This document shows positions 37,831 to 49,800 of a stretch of 64,000 bases of DNA, one piece after another. Source of the DNA: Macrocystis pyrifera (lineage: Eukaryota > Sar > Phaeophyceae > Laminariales > Laminariaceae); NCBI GenBank assembly GCA_031763025.1, contig JASSKH010000042.1, forward strand, positions 2,253,001 to 2,317,000. Reading direction: 5' to 3'. The translations under genes and the position numbers were made by a program. The notes under the pieces are model-generated. The model was not told the origin of the DNA. It did no database searches and saw nothing but the letters and a program-made list of their open reading frames with translations. The first letter of the stretch is position 1. Every line of letters starts with the position of its first letter.

Positions 37831-40800
37831 GGGTTGTGGAGAGTCCTAAGGGATACCGAAGGGCCTGCCTCTCGCGCCATTGTCTGCCTAGTGTTGCCTC
37901 CTGACTCCTTTTTTTTGTTTGAGCCTATATTGCGTTGTCTTCTTGGTGTTTATTTTGTTTGTGTTTGCGCTTACTGCTTTGGCAATTGTGTCCTGACTGC
38001 TTTTTGTTGCGCCTTCACGCTTTAAGCATTGTCTTAACTGGATGTTTTTGTTGTTGTGTTTGCGCCTACGTTGACTGTTGTTTATGTTTGCTCCTACCAA
38101 CTAGCATTGTCTCCATACTATATTTTTCTGTGTGCGCCTGTGAAGACCATTCTCTCCTGGCTACCTCTTTGTTGTTTGCGCCTACCTGGTATATACGTAG
38201 AATTGCCTCCCGACTGCTTGTTTGTTTGCGTTGTCTCCGGACTGCTTTTGTTTTGCGCGCCTAGCACTGTCTCCTGACTGCTTTCTGTTTGCGCCTTCGT
38301 AGTAGTTTTTTTTTTTTTTTTTATCATCACTTTTACTTTCCAACCTAACTCGTAGGAGGTTACCTCAGCGATCTTCTGGACAAGCCGTGGTCACAGGTGT
38401 CGTCCCTTCTCCCCCCCAATACGTGCCTTCCTTTTTTGTCGCGCATAGGGTTTACCATTCCCACTGCTCGTCGATTTTCATCGAATGTAGCTAACTCACG
38501 CTCTCGCGCTTTCCGCCAAATCCATTTTTTTATGCAAGAAAAACTCCCTACGAGCAGGCACTCGGTGAGACTCGAACCCACGAAAATGATCTCGATAGGT
38601 ACGCGGACCGCCTACCAAGCCACCGGGGACGCCGGCACTATATCCTCACTGCTTCTTGATTGCGGCTACTTAGCATTGCCTCCTGGCTGCTTTTTTTGTT
38701 TTGCGCTCTCCTGACCGTTTTCTTGTTTGCGCCTACGTAGCGCTGTCTCCTGAATGCCTTTTGTTTGCGTCTAGCAGTATCATTGTCTCCTGAATGTTTT
38801 TTTCTCCCGACCGCTTTTTGTTTGCGCCTATACCGCATGTCAGGTACGTACCGTTGTCGCCATTTTATTTCCGCGCCGAGCATTGTCTTCTGACCGTTCT
38901 TCTTGTCGGGCTTGACTTTCCCATTCCATCCGACGCCGTCTATATTTCACCGGAGCAACTACTCTCTGCGACGAGGTGTCGCGTTGATTGCCATCGAATC
39001 AACGCGGGAGTAGTAGGTCTGGGCGAGGTTCCCCGGCTGATCGCAAGCATGGAGGCCTCATTGATCCCATGCTTTGTGCGAGTTAAAACGACGACAAAAA
39101 TGTTTCGACAGGTTTCTACGATGGGCACCATGGACGAAGAACTGCAGGTTCTGAGAACCCGGGCTGAGGAAGCGGTCCGCCTGCAGTCCGAGCTGAAGAA
39201 AGTCATAGCGAACACAGACCGCGTGGAAGCGCTGTACCAACAGGAACAGGCAAGCCAAAAATCTTGTTTTCACGCTGTGCAGTCAGCAACTCTCGATCTT
39301 GTGTGGGATGGGGGGTTTTTAATTTTTCATTGAAACCTCCCTTTCGCATTGCACCCGCATTTCGAGAACAAACTACTTGGAACTTGTGTGGGATCGACGT
39401 ATTGCGCGGTTGTCAAAGAGTTACTCGTATTAAGACCACACACAGGCAGTTCAGCTGTGCCTGCTCTGGTGTCCCCCGCGCTCAAATGACTAAGGCAAGC
39501 AACTACTACGGGGGGCCCATAGTAAACAGAACCAAATATTGTTAGTAAAAATAAGTAAATATATAGTTTTTCGTGTGTACCGTAGGTCCTATTTACTGTG
39601 GTCCCCCGTAATACTGAGTACGACCCCCCCGCCCCCCCCCCCCCCCGATGTTTTGTTCTTATCGGTGCCTTCCTGTTTCGTCGGTTGTATGTGCGATCTG
39701 CAGGTCTTACGGAAGAAGTACTGGAACATGATGGAGGACATGAAGGGCAAGATCAGGGTGTACGCGCGCTGCAGGCCGTTTGCGCAGTGAGTGGCGGTGG
39801 CCGGTTTGGGGGGGGGGCAAGCGGCATACTGGTATATTCTAGGCATGAAAACTGGTCAGTTACAAGAGATGCTGGACTCGAACCTTGAAAAAACCTCTGG
39901 ACACAGGTACCGCTGTAAGTTTGCTGTTTTTTAAAAACGTGCACCAACAACAACCGCGGCGATAGAAAACACTACAAATGATGTTCCTTTTCCTGTTCGC
40001 GAACCAATCACATGCGCGTGGTGTGTGATGGCTAGCGATAGTCCTTCCTTCGACACGTCCCGAACGTCTGACTGGCTGATGTGCGACGTGAAAACCAACA
40101 GATACGAGCTGGATCAAGACTGCAAGAGAGTCGTTCGCTTCTTGGACGAGGCGACGGTGGAGGTGGAAGGGCACCACGGAGCGAAGCAGTTCGTGTTCGA
40201 TTCGGTCTTCTCGGAAGACCAAGGCCAAGCCGCCATCTTCCAGGACACCAGGAACCTTGTCCAGTCCGCCCTTGACGGGTGAGAGACACGAAAACACGAG
40301 CAGCTGGGCGAACGTGTTGCCGGATTTTTTTTGTACCGTAACCCCTCTCACTGCTCGGGTGAGAAACCACAGTAATATCCACACGTCAGACAATAGATCA
40401 CGATCTACAGATAGATCATCTAGATCCTAAATCAGCCGTTAAGAAATGTTTTATGTGCAGGATCTATCTGTACAGTACAGATCCAACCCAGGAAAACATG
40501 CGCTAGATCATGCAGATTATGCGGCTCCTACCCGTCAACTTGAGCTACTGTAGGTCAGACATGATCGGGAGTAGATCTGCCTCGAGCGATCTAGATCATA
40601 AACTGTGGGAATCGATGATCTGTAGATGATCTGTAGATGATTTGTCTGTCCGAGGTGCGTAAATATCTCAGAACCCACGGTGGACCCAAAAGCCACATAC
40701 CGATATACCGGGATCCTCTCTATCTGATTACTAAACCCTCTAGGACCTCCGAGGATGCGACCAAGACAAACCTAAGTTTGGTCCTATCAACCGTCCACGA

Positions 40801-43800
40801 GTACGCAGTACGGGTATCATCTAGGTCGGACATCATTTTTTTTTTTCATCATCCCCCCTCCCCTCAAAAATTATGCAGCGGATGACGCCGTAATCGTGAC
40901 CTTTTCTCCGAGTCAAATTCCGTTTTATTTTTCGCCCCCCTCTGATTTTTCCCCAAAAGAGGATTTGTAAGTCGCAACCATTTCATGTTGCGTCTATACT
41001 TTTGAGAAAAATTCCGGTTTGGAAAAAAAAAACAAAAAAAATCATGATCCTATTCTGCGAACCAATTTTCTTACCTTTTCTCTTTTAGGTTCTGACTACT
41101 ACAACTAATATGTATTATTACCATGTGCGCTTTTTCCGAGGTACCATAGTAGTACATAGCAATACATATTAATACTACTGTAATCAGAACCCACGACGGA
41201 CCCCAAAAAAGCAGGCATCGCCCCAATGTTCACACAGCATATTTTGGGTCTGGTTACCGTGTCCGCCCGCACCACTGTGTGTGTTCTCGTGTAGAGTTCC
41301 CCGATAAAAGGACTGCAAATTTCGTCCTGCACGATAATCTAACGAAGTTCTCTCCCCAGAAACGTGAGTGTATATATACCAGGTAGCTGTGCTTAAGGCC
41401 GACTACGTTCAGAGCAGTGTCCTACGCCATTCAAGAGCGTTTGTTTTTTCGGGTGGCCGCGATCCTGTCTGCCTGAAAAAAATATATACATATATATATA
41501 TCCACTGCAGGAAATATGCCTCCGTGCACGACGGCACGTGAGAAGCCGCGGGGGCCGCAGGGTGAAAGTACTCAGCCCTCAAGCCCGGTCCTTTCCGGCC
41601 CGCTTTGACTCCCTGAGAAAGAGACCGGAGTTTTTTTTCGAGGCCGAGTATGCGGTGGTTGCGGCCGCGTTTCAACATTGCACTTTTTCGCTTTTTGCAT
41701 TCATCTTGTGCCCGCGCTGATGGTATGGTTGATCGGGTTCGTTCCAGGAGTTTCCTTCAAAGCTCTCATTGCAGTGGTGGGGTACATCTTCTGCTATTGG
41801 CTCGCTTCAATCAGTTCGAAAGAGATTTGTTTTACACTCCTGGGACGAAGCTGTTTGGGCGATGCCGGCCCCGTGAGAAAAACACACGGGCGGGGCACAG
41901 ATCGGCAACAATCCCTCTTTTTGCTGGTCGGGTTTTCGTATCACAGTGACCTTCTCCCTTTTACCAGACGATTTTTATTACTCGATCGGTTTCACCCTTT
42001 CAAAAGCGGCTATTATCAATAGTAGACACATGTTTTCTCTTTTTTCGAGAACGCAGGACCAACGAATGGTGTGTGAAAACTACAAAGCTATCGGCTGACG
42101 CTGCTGTTCCCGTCCACCCCCCTCGCCCTGCCCCCTTCCTCCCCTCGAAACACCCCTCCCCCGTGTTGTATCCCGTCGACGCTTTGGTCAGGTTCAACGT
42201 TTGTGTGTTCGCGTACGGGCAGACCGGTTCGGGCAAGACGTGGACGATGACCGGGGGGCAGGGGGAGCAGCGCGGTCTAACCCCGAGGGTGATAGAGGAA
42301 ATCTTCGGCAACATTGAACAGGCCAAGGGCGCCATCGAGGTATCCGACAGCGGTGGTACCTATTCTGTTTTTTTTTGCGGTTCAGGTTTTCGATTGTAAG
42401 GCGGCGCGCGTGCCACGATAGGGGTGAAGTGGTGCCGGTTGCCTCAATGGTGCCGGTGCATATGCGCCAGCCAATAGTACCAGCACTATCTGTAGCGGCG
42501 GCTGGCACTCCTCCGCAAACTGGCCGCACCAATCAGCGCCAAGCGATTTCCCAGGCACGAAGTATAGCGGGCAGCCGTCACTACTCAACCCTTACTACAA
42601 TATATTGCTGGGGACCATAGCGCCAAGCCATTTCCCAGGCACAAAGTATAGCGGGCGGCCGTCTACACTCAACCCTTACCATAATATATTACGGGGGGCC
42701 ATAGTAAATAGGACCTACGGTACGCAAAAAACCCCTATATATTTCGATATTTTTACGAACAATATGTGGTCCTATTTACTATGGTCCCCCGGACTAGAGG
42801 GACCGGCACTGCTGTTATAGCAACTTTAGGGCTCCCTCCTCAAGCGAGAAACTGCCAAATCTGGTTTGTGTGTCACCGTACTGTTCGCCATACGCCTGCT
42901 GTAGACCATGGAGTTCTTCTTCGGGTCAAAGCGAACTATTTTCGTTGACGAAAAAAAGATGCACCGCTCTGGGCGTAAACATAACGACCGTTGCGTCTTC
43001 CCATTTATGTGTAAACGATCCTTTTATTTCCGCCCATCATGTGCTTACCGTATAACACTATCACACTAGAGTGATAAGATAACACACCCCCCCGGACGAT
43101 TTTCAAAGCTGGGGTTGTCTCGACAACGTACTGAGTACACCCAGCGAGCGATGCCGCTATGCAGCCTTCTCGACGAAATCGTCCCTAAGCCACCATTTTC
43201 GTCGTTGTGTGCCCCCCTTAAGGCATGGTTTTGGAGGGAACCGGGTCTGAAATTCGCTCCGTGAGGTGTATTATCTTGCGTGCTACACGGTAAGTAGTTT
43301 GTTGATTATGGCAAGGTGGAAGTAATTTGGTTGATTATAATGCGGTCGGAGAGATTTTGTTGATCACAATGAGGTGGAAGTGGTTTTTGTTGATTTCAAC
43401 AAGATGGAAGCGGTTCTGTTGATTTGTAAGGTGGCGAGCAGCACTCAGTTTTTGTAGATAAACTAGGCGCGAGTGGTCTTTGTCGATTGTATCAAGATGG
43501 AAGCAGCAGTTTTGCTTGATTTATACAGCGGCAAGCAGTACGTACAGTAGTTCGTGTTGATTTCTCAGGTGGCGAGTAGTTTTGTCTGTACGTAAGGTGG
43601 AAGTGGTTCTGTCGATCGCCACTCTGTGCGGAAATGTAAAGAGCTTTTAGAGATAAATATTAAGACCAACCGGTCCTTGTATTCGCGCCCAGGATACTGT
43701 AAGGTTGAAACAGTCTCATCGTTCCCTTTGTTCAGGTGGAAGTAGTTTTGGCTGTTGTAGGTTGCTACCCCACAAGCCCACACCAAGTCACAAGTTTTCA

Positions 43801-46800
43801 CACACCGCCCGACGGATCCCCGGTCCGTACTTCCACGATCTAGAATTTTTCAGGGCAGACGATCTGTATGATCTGTATGATCTGTATGGTCTGTATAACC
43901 TGTATGATCTCTATGATCCGTATGATAAATATATATCTGTATGATCTGTATGATTCGTATGATCTAGCTCATGTTGCCGGTTGGGAGCCATATAACCTGC
44001 ATGATCTACGGCAGCATGTTTCCTGTGTTGGATCTGTACTATTTATCGCACAGACGCTGCACAGCATATCACAACGGCAGGATAGGATCTAGATGATCTG
44101 TACTATACAGATCCTGCGCAACACATTATAGTTGCAGGTTAGGGATCTAGATGATCTAGATCGTGGTCTGACCCGAACGAGTTGGAAATAATTTCACAGG
44201 GAGGAATACTCTTTTACTATTTTTTTGCGGTTCAACCCCGGCACTAAGCGCCGTCGTCCTCTGCTCCAGGTCAAAGTGTCCTGCTACTTTATCGAACTGT
44301 ATCTCGACAATCTGCGGGACCTGCTGTTCGCGATGGACAACCCTCGGGGAAATCCGCCGAAGCTTGAGGTCAAGCTGGACACCAACAAGATGGTTGTTGT
44401 GAAGAACGTGGTCGTTAAGGTGGGTGCGATTGGCCTGAGCATCAACAAAGTTGTTGTTGTGAAGAACGTGGTCGTGAAGGAGGTGGGTCCCATTGGCCTT
44501 AAAAAAAAAGCGATTGTCGTGTAGAACGTGGTCGTTACGGTGGATGCCATTGGCCTGGGCACCAACTAAAAGGTTGCTGTGGAGAACGTGGTCGTTAAGG
44601 TGGGTGCGAATCCTGTAGGGTGTTGGCAATAATCCAATTTGGTTGGGTTATATCTGGAAAAAATATTCGTAAATGACAAGCATGGGGAGCTGTTTGGTTA
44701 AATGGGTGAATCCGAAGACGCTAGGCAAAATCAGAAGTTGATCCGTTTGCTGACCAACCCACAGAGTTACCCAACCCAGGAATACTCGAGTCCCAACCCG
44801 AAAATACTTATAAAGACGTTATTTTAGTCGCTTTTTTCCACAGCAATTCATTTTTCGTGGGTAGGGATTGCTACTACGTATATACCAGGTAGGAAACAGA
44901 CCACAATGGTTGTTGTGAAGAACGTGGTTGTTAAGGTGGGTGCGATTGGCCTGAGCACCAACAAAATGTTGCTGTGAAGCACGCGGTCGTTAAGGAGGTG
45001 GGTGCGATTGGCCTGGGCACCAACAAAATGGTTGTGGCGGAGAACGTGGTCGTTAAGGTGGGTACCTTGGGCCTGGGCTAGCACGACACACTCGATTGGC
45101 GGGGCGAAAAAAACACGCGCCAACGACACAAGAAAAGTCGACTTACACGCGACCACGACCACCACCACTACCACCACCGCTGCAGGAAGGAAAAGCGATA
45201 GCAGCGCCCCTGCGTACAAAGTGCAGCGTGCGTGGCTCGAGCTGAAAAGTGTTAGCCTGGTAGATCCCGCTGAGAGAGGGGAGGGGATCCCTACCTTGCT
45301 AGTTTAAATGTGTTTGTTTTTTCAGGTTTTCAAGTGTATTCGAAGCGCGGATAGGGTGAACAACCGTGTGATCTATGACGACTACCGTGCAACGCGGATC
45401 ACGCTGTCGTGACATTGACGTGAGGGGAGAAAACAATCGGCAATCGAGGAAGGCACAGCAGTGGGCAACGACCGACATCGTAGAGCACACCCAGCCGAAG
45501 ACCTGCGTTCCTATAGACTCGCTTTTTCTGTCCTGCGTGATTGTGGTTACGCGATCAAGAAAAGGGTTTACGCAACACCGCCGAAGAGGCTCTTTCACAC
45601 GTCGCGTTGCACTTCTGAAACGCGGGCCGCGGCCGTGTCGAAAATTTGGCGATAGATGAATATCGACGCGAATCCTGAGAATGGCGGTTGCTTGCGGAAA
45701 ATAACGGCGCTTGCAGGGAGGAGGGGAAGGTACTTGGGGAGGTTCGAGAGCTGTATCTGGCGAAGCTGTCGAGCCAAGATTAGCAAGGATTACTACTGTA
45801 TGCCATCTCAATCGACCGCGACTCTGGGTACTTTTTAGATTTCTTGTTGTTGTACGGATCACGGGCAGAAAAGGCCTGATTACGAGCAGGCATGAGCGGT
45901 GGGCACGTCATCATTGCCAGAAATCACGAAATACCTGGCCCATTGGAACTATTGGCCAGCTACGAGTACAGGCCGTAGCCCTGTCTCTGTATAGACCAGT
46001 CTGCCAGCACCGTCCTGTGCTGCATCCACTTGGTACCCTCAACTCGCGCGATAAACCCGAACAGAAAGCACGGCTGCAAAGCCGGATTCGTCCTTATGCT
46101 TGCACCGGATTAGTGGACCATCTAGAGTAGTAGCTCTCACTCTGAATCTCTTGGGGTTCTCGAGGGCTAACACTATCCAGATTTTTCCTCAGGACGCGCT
46201 CTGTGGGAAGGCCACAGATTGACCTCCTCCCTGCTACACGCTCCGTCTCGAAAGGGATGCTTGGTTGACGTTCAAATTACTGAAAGCAGACAACAGAGAG
46301 GTACCCGTTTACACCTTCCCCCCCCATCGACCTTATGGTCATACGACTACGACTATGCACGACATGAGAACCCCCCCCCCCCCCCCCCCCCCGTCCCAAA
46401 CTCCCATGGCAACCCCCACCATCCCTTTGACCACCTCTTTAATGTAACCACGAGCAGGATGCGCCCGATATGAACGCCCTGGAACAACTTTTCACCCAAG
46501 GCAATTTGCAACGGAAGGTCGGCGGCACAAAGATGAACGCGGAGTCGAGCCGCTCCCACTCGGTTTTCAGCATCCTGCTAGAGGTACGCTATCAGCGGGA
46601 TAAATATTAGGTTATATATTAGGTTGCCCGACCCTTCTGCTCAGGAGATAATCCAAGTTACGGCCACTGTGATCGAATAAATATATATATATATATTAGT
46701 TGGTTCTCCATTTTTTCTTTGTCAAATGAAAACATGAAAAAGTAGGGAAAAATACTTCGAAGTAGGATATTCTTTCCTTGGAGATTTCAGAGCGTGCGTG

Positions 46801-49800
46801 TAAAATAACTTGCAAGGCCTGCGTAGCGTTCCTCTTTCAGGAATACAAATCAGGCACGTACTATTACGGGGGTCCATAGTTAATAGGACCTGTGGTATAC
46901 GTAAAAACCTATATATTTACCTATTTTTACTAACAAAATTTGGTCCCATTAACTATGGACCCCCGTAATAGCATCTATTACGGGGGACCACAATAAACAG
47001 GACCAAATATTGTTAGTAAAAATACCTAAATATATAGGTGTTTATGTATGCCATAGGTCCTGTTAACTATGGACCCCCGTAATAGTAGGAAACAATGTAT
47101 ACAAAGTATATGCAGGAGGGAGTAAGAACAGAGAATGAAGTAGATATGGAAGGTACAGAGGGGAGTTACATAGACTTTTGCGCATCTGTTTCCTTTCTGT
47201 TACTTTTTGCGCGTTCCCTTCACTTAATTTCTTTCTTTTTTAGGATGTTTGTAAGTTGTCAACGTTGAAGCTCAATCATATCAACATTGAAGCTCAGTCT
47301 TGCTGCAAAATTGTCGTTTGATTTAAATCGCAAAAAAAATAGTAAACGTGTATCGTATAAATGTATGTATACTATATCCGCAAAATAGGAGGAAAAAAAA
47401 CAACTTTTTCGCCAAAATTTGTTCTGAATGATGACAGCTTTCGTGACTGAGGGAACTACCCGATATGGCATGCCTTATATGGTACAGGCCTTACAAGGCA
47501 TGCCTTATCAGGTGTTTGTATGATAATTTTAGTTTCCAGACCGAGGCGATAGGATTTTGCTCATCGGGTTGAGTATGTTTTTTTCTCAAAAGTGTCCATT
47601 TTTTTCTTAAACGTCAGTTTTCGGGTGCTACTTGAGACGTAGAGAGCTCCTAAAGTGAGAAGCCTCATACTTTTTCAGGGTGCTGCTACCCCGACTACCT
47701 TGGTATGCGTCCTGCCTTCCATTTGTTTGCGCCTAACCACCCCAACCGCTCGGCTGCCGACCCGTCCATTTTTACCCCCCCCCCTGGTTACGGTCATACG
47801 ACTGCGGCCATGCATGAGATCGAGTACATCTCTCCTATCGAGTAACCCCCCCCCCTCCTGGTTCCGTTCCAATTGGTTTCGCCCAACCACCCCACCCGCT
47901 CGAATTCCGACCCGTCCCCCATCACCCCCTTCTCGCTCGCGTTCCGTTGAACCACAAATTCTTCCGTTATCGGCGGTGCTTTTGGGGCATCGAGTAGGTT
48001 TACAACCTGACGTCGAAAAAAACCACCACCGGCAAGCTGTCTCTGGTCGATCTCGCGGGTTCGGAGAGGGCTGACAAGACAGGAGCGACCGCCGAACGCT
48101 TGAAGGAGGCCCAGAGCATCAACAAGTCCTTGTCCGCCCTCGGAGACGTCATCTCGGCGCTCTCGACGAACGAAAGCTTCATACCGTATCGAAACAACAA
48201 GCTCACCCAGGTAAGCCATACTGTTACGCGTAAGGCAGTATGGACCTAGGAACCGACTACTGCTAGCGGCTTGATGCCTTTGGCTCTGTTCTGGTCACTC
48301 ACACGAGGTGCTTCACGATGGTATAATAAGCTCTTGTATTAATTGTTGTTTGCCTCGCCCGATGTCTTCTGAACGAAGGGGCGAGGCGCTCATCAGAAAA
48401 GCAGACGATAACGCCTGCCAGGTATGATGAGGGGACGATGGCTACAAACCATAACGCCGCAAGGGGAGAGGGGGATACCACAACAATACGCGCCGCGGAC
48501 AGACCACCGATCCTCACGTGAATGGTCTACCGGTAGACCTCTAGGGGTGGATATTTCTCTTGATGCGTATGGTCTAGCTACATGCTGCCGAGTGGAGACA
48601 GTATGGTCTCCATTATTTAAATATATAGCACATGCTTCCTCGGTTGGATCTGTACCGTACTGATCCCGCACAACATCTCATCGCGGCAGACCAAAGACAA
48701 CGCTGGTCTTGAATATAATAACCATTTTAACTCTGACATTAATATCAAACAGTGACTATATTTACGGTCAGGGTTGCAGAATAAACGAGCCCGAAAAAAA
48801 CAAAAATAGGGCTGAGATTTACAGAAAATAATAAATTCGAGAACAGTTGTACTGAAGCTACGAAGCGTAGAAATTCGAGAGCAGTTATAAGAAGCCCAGT
48901 CTGGGTTCAGTATTTTGGTTTCTTACCAGCAGTAGATGCTCTAGATGCCCTCGTATACTGTATTATATGGAGAAAAAAAACGTTTTTTTTTTTTTTAGAC
49001 TATTGGGGTGCGATCGCCGCCTTTGGCCTCATTTCCTCCGTGTTTTGGTTTTCGAAAGGCAAGAGAGAGGGGGCGGAAAAGCTTGTCCCAGGATGTTTTT
49101 TCCCGCTCATGGTACCTTTGTTTGTCTTCGTTTCCGCTTTTCGCACATCTCGCCTCGACGGGGACCTGTTGGTCGTTCTTTTTGTGTTTGTCTTTTATCC
49201 TCCGGTGGATCGGTAGAAATGAAGCTTAAGCTCACCACACTACCACTTTTAGAATACGTGTGGTTGTGTCGATTTAACCCGTCGCTCCCCTCGCAACAGC
49301 AGAACTGTGTCGATTTAACCCGTCGCTCCCCTCGCAACAGCAGAACCGGCTGCTGCTGCTGCTGCTGCAGCTACCACGGGCACGTGAGCATGTTGACCCG
49401 ACCATGGCTACACGCAAACGCCGCGTGCTGGTTCAATCGTCGATCGTCGCGACGAAGCGATGGTTGCGCTGATGATGGCGGTCTGGGTGACGACGACGGC
49501 GACGCCGACAACGGCAAATTCTTTGTTGGTGCAACTAGCGCCCCGTTTTTTTCTCACGGAAATCGCCACGGACGGGAAACGTATTACTCTTTCGTGCCCT
49601 TTTTGGCTTGTTTTTGTCGAAACGCGTTCGTTTCCTGATGGCAACGACGCCGTGCGTGCCTGGTGAAAATGTGTTCGTCGTCGTTCCTGCTGGAATAAAT
49701 AGGTGATGCAAGACTCCCTCGGAGGTAACGCGAAGACTCTCATGTTCGTCAACATATCTCCGGCGGATTACAACCAGGATGAGACGGTAACGGCTCTCAC

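Noticed and set aside
38540..38635. tRNA gene on the minus strand
   Set aside because: The head is followed by a shared body and an A tail, and a second copy exists, so it is a SINE.
45326..45412. Candidate kinesin exon after TTTTTTCAG ([19 protein letters not shown])
   Set aside because: Exons 24 and 25 join without a gap in the motor fold, and this piece ends in a stop codon. A rare alternative exon remains possible.
48967..49638. A 223-codon frame in the intron before exon 27
   Set aside because: It begins in a T-rich stretch, includes a duplicated 42-bp segment and a CTG repeat, and shows no domain.
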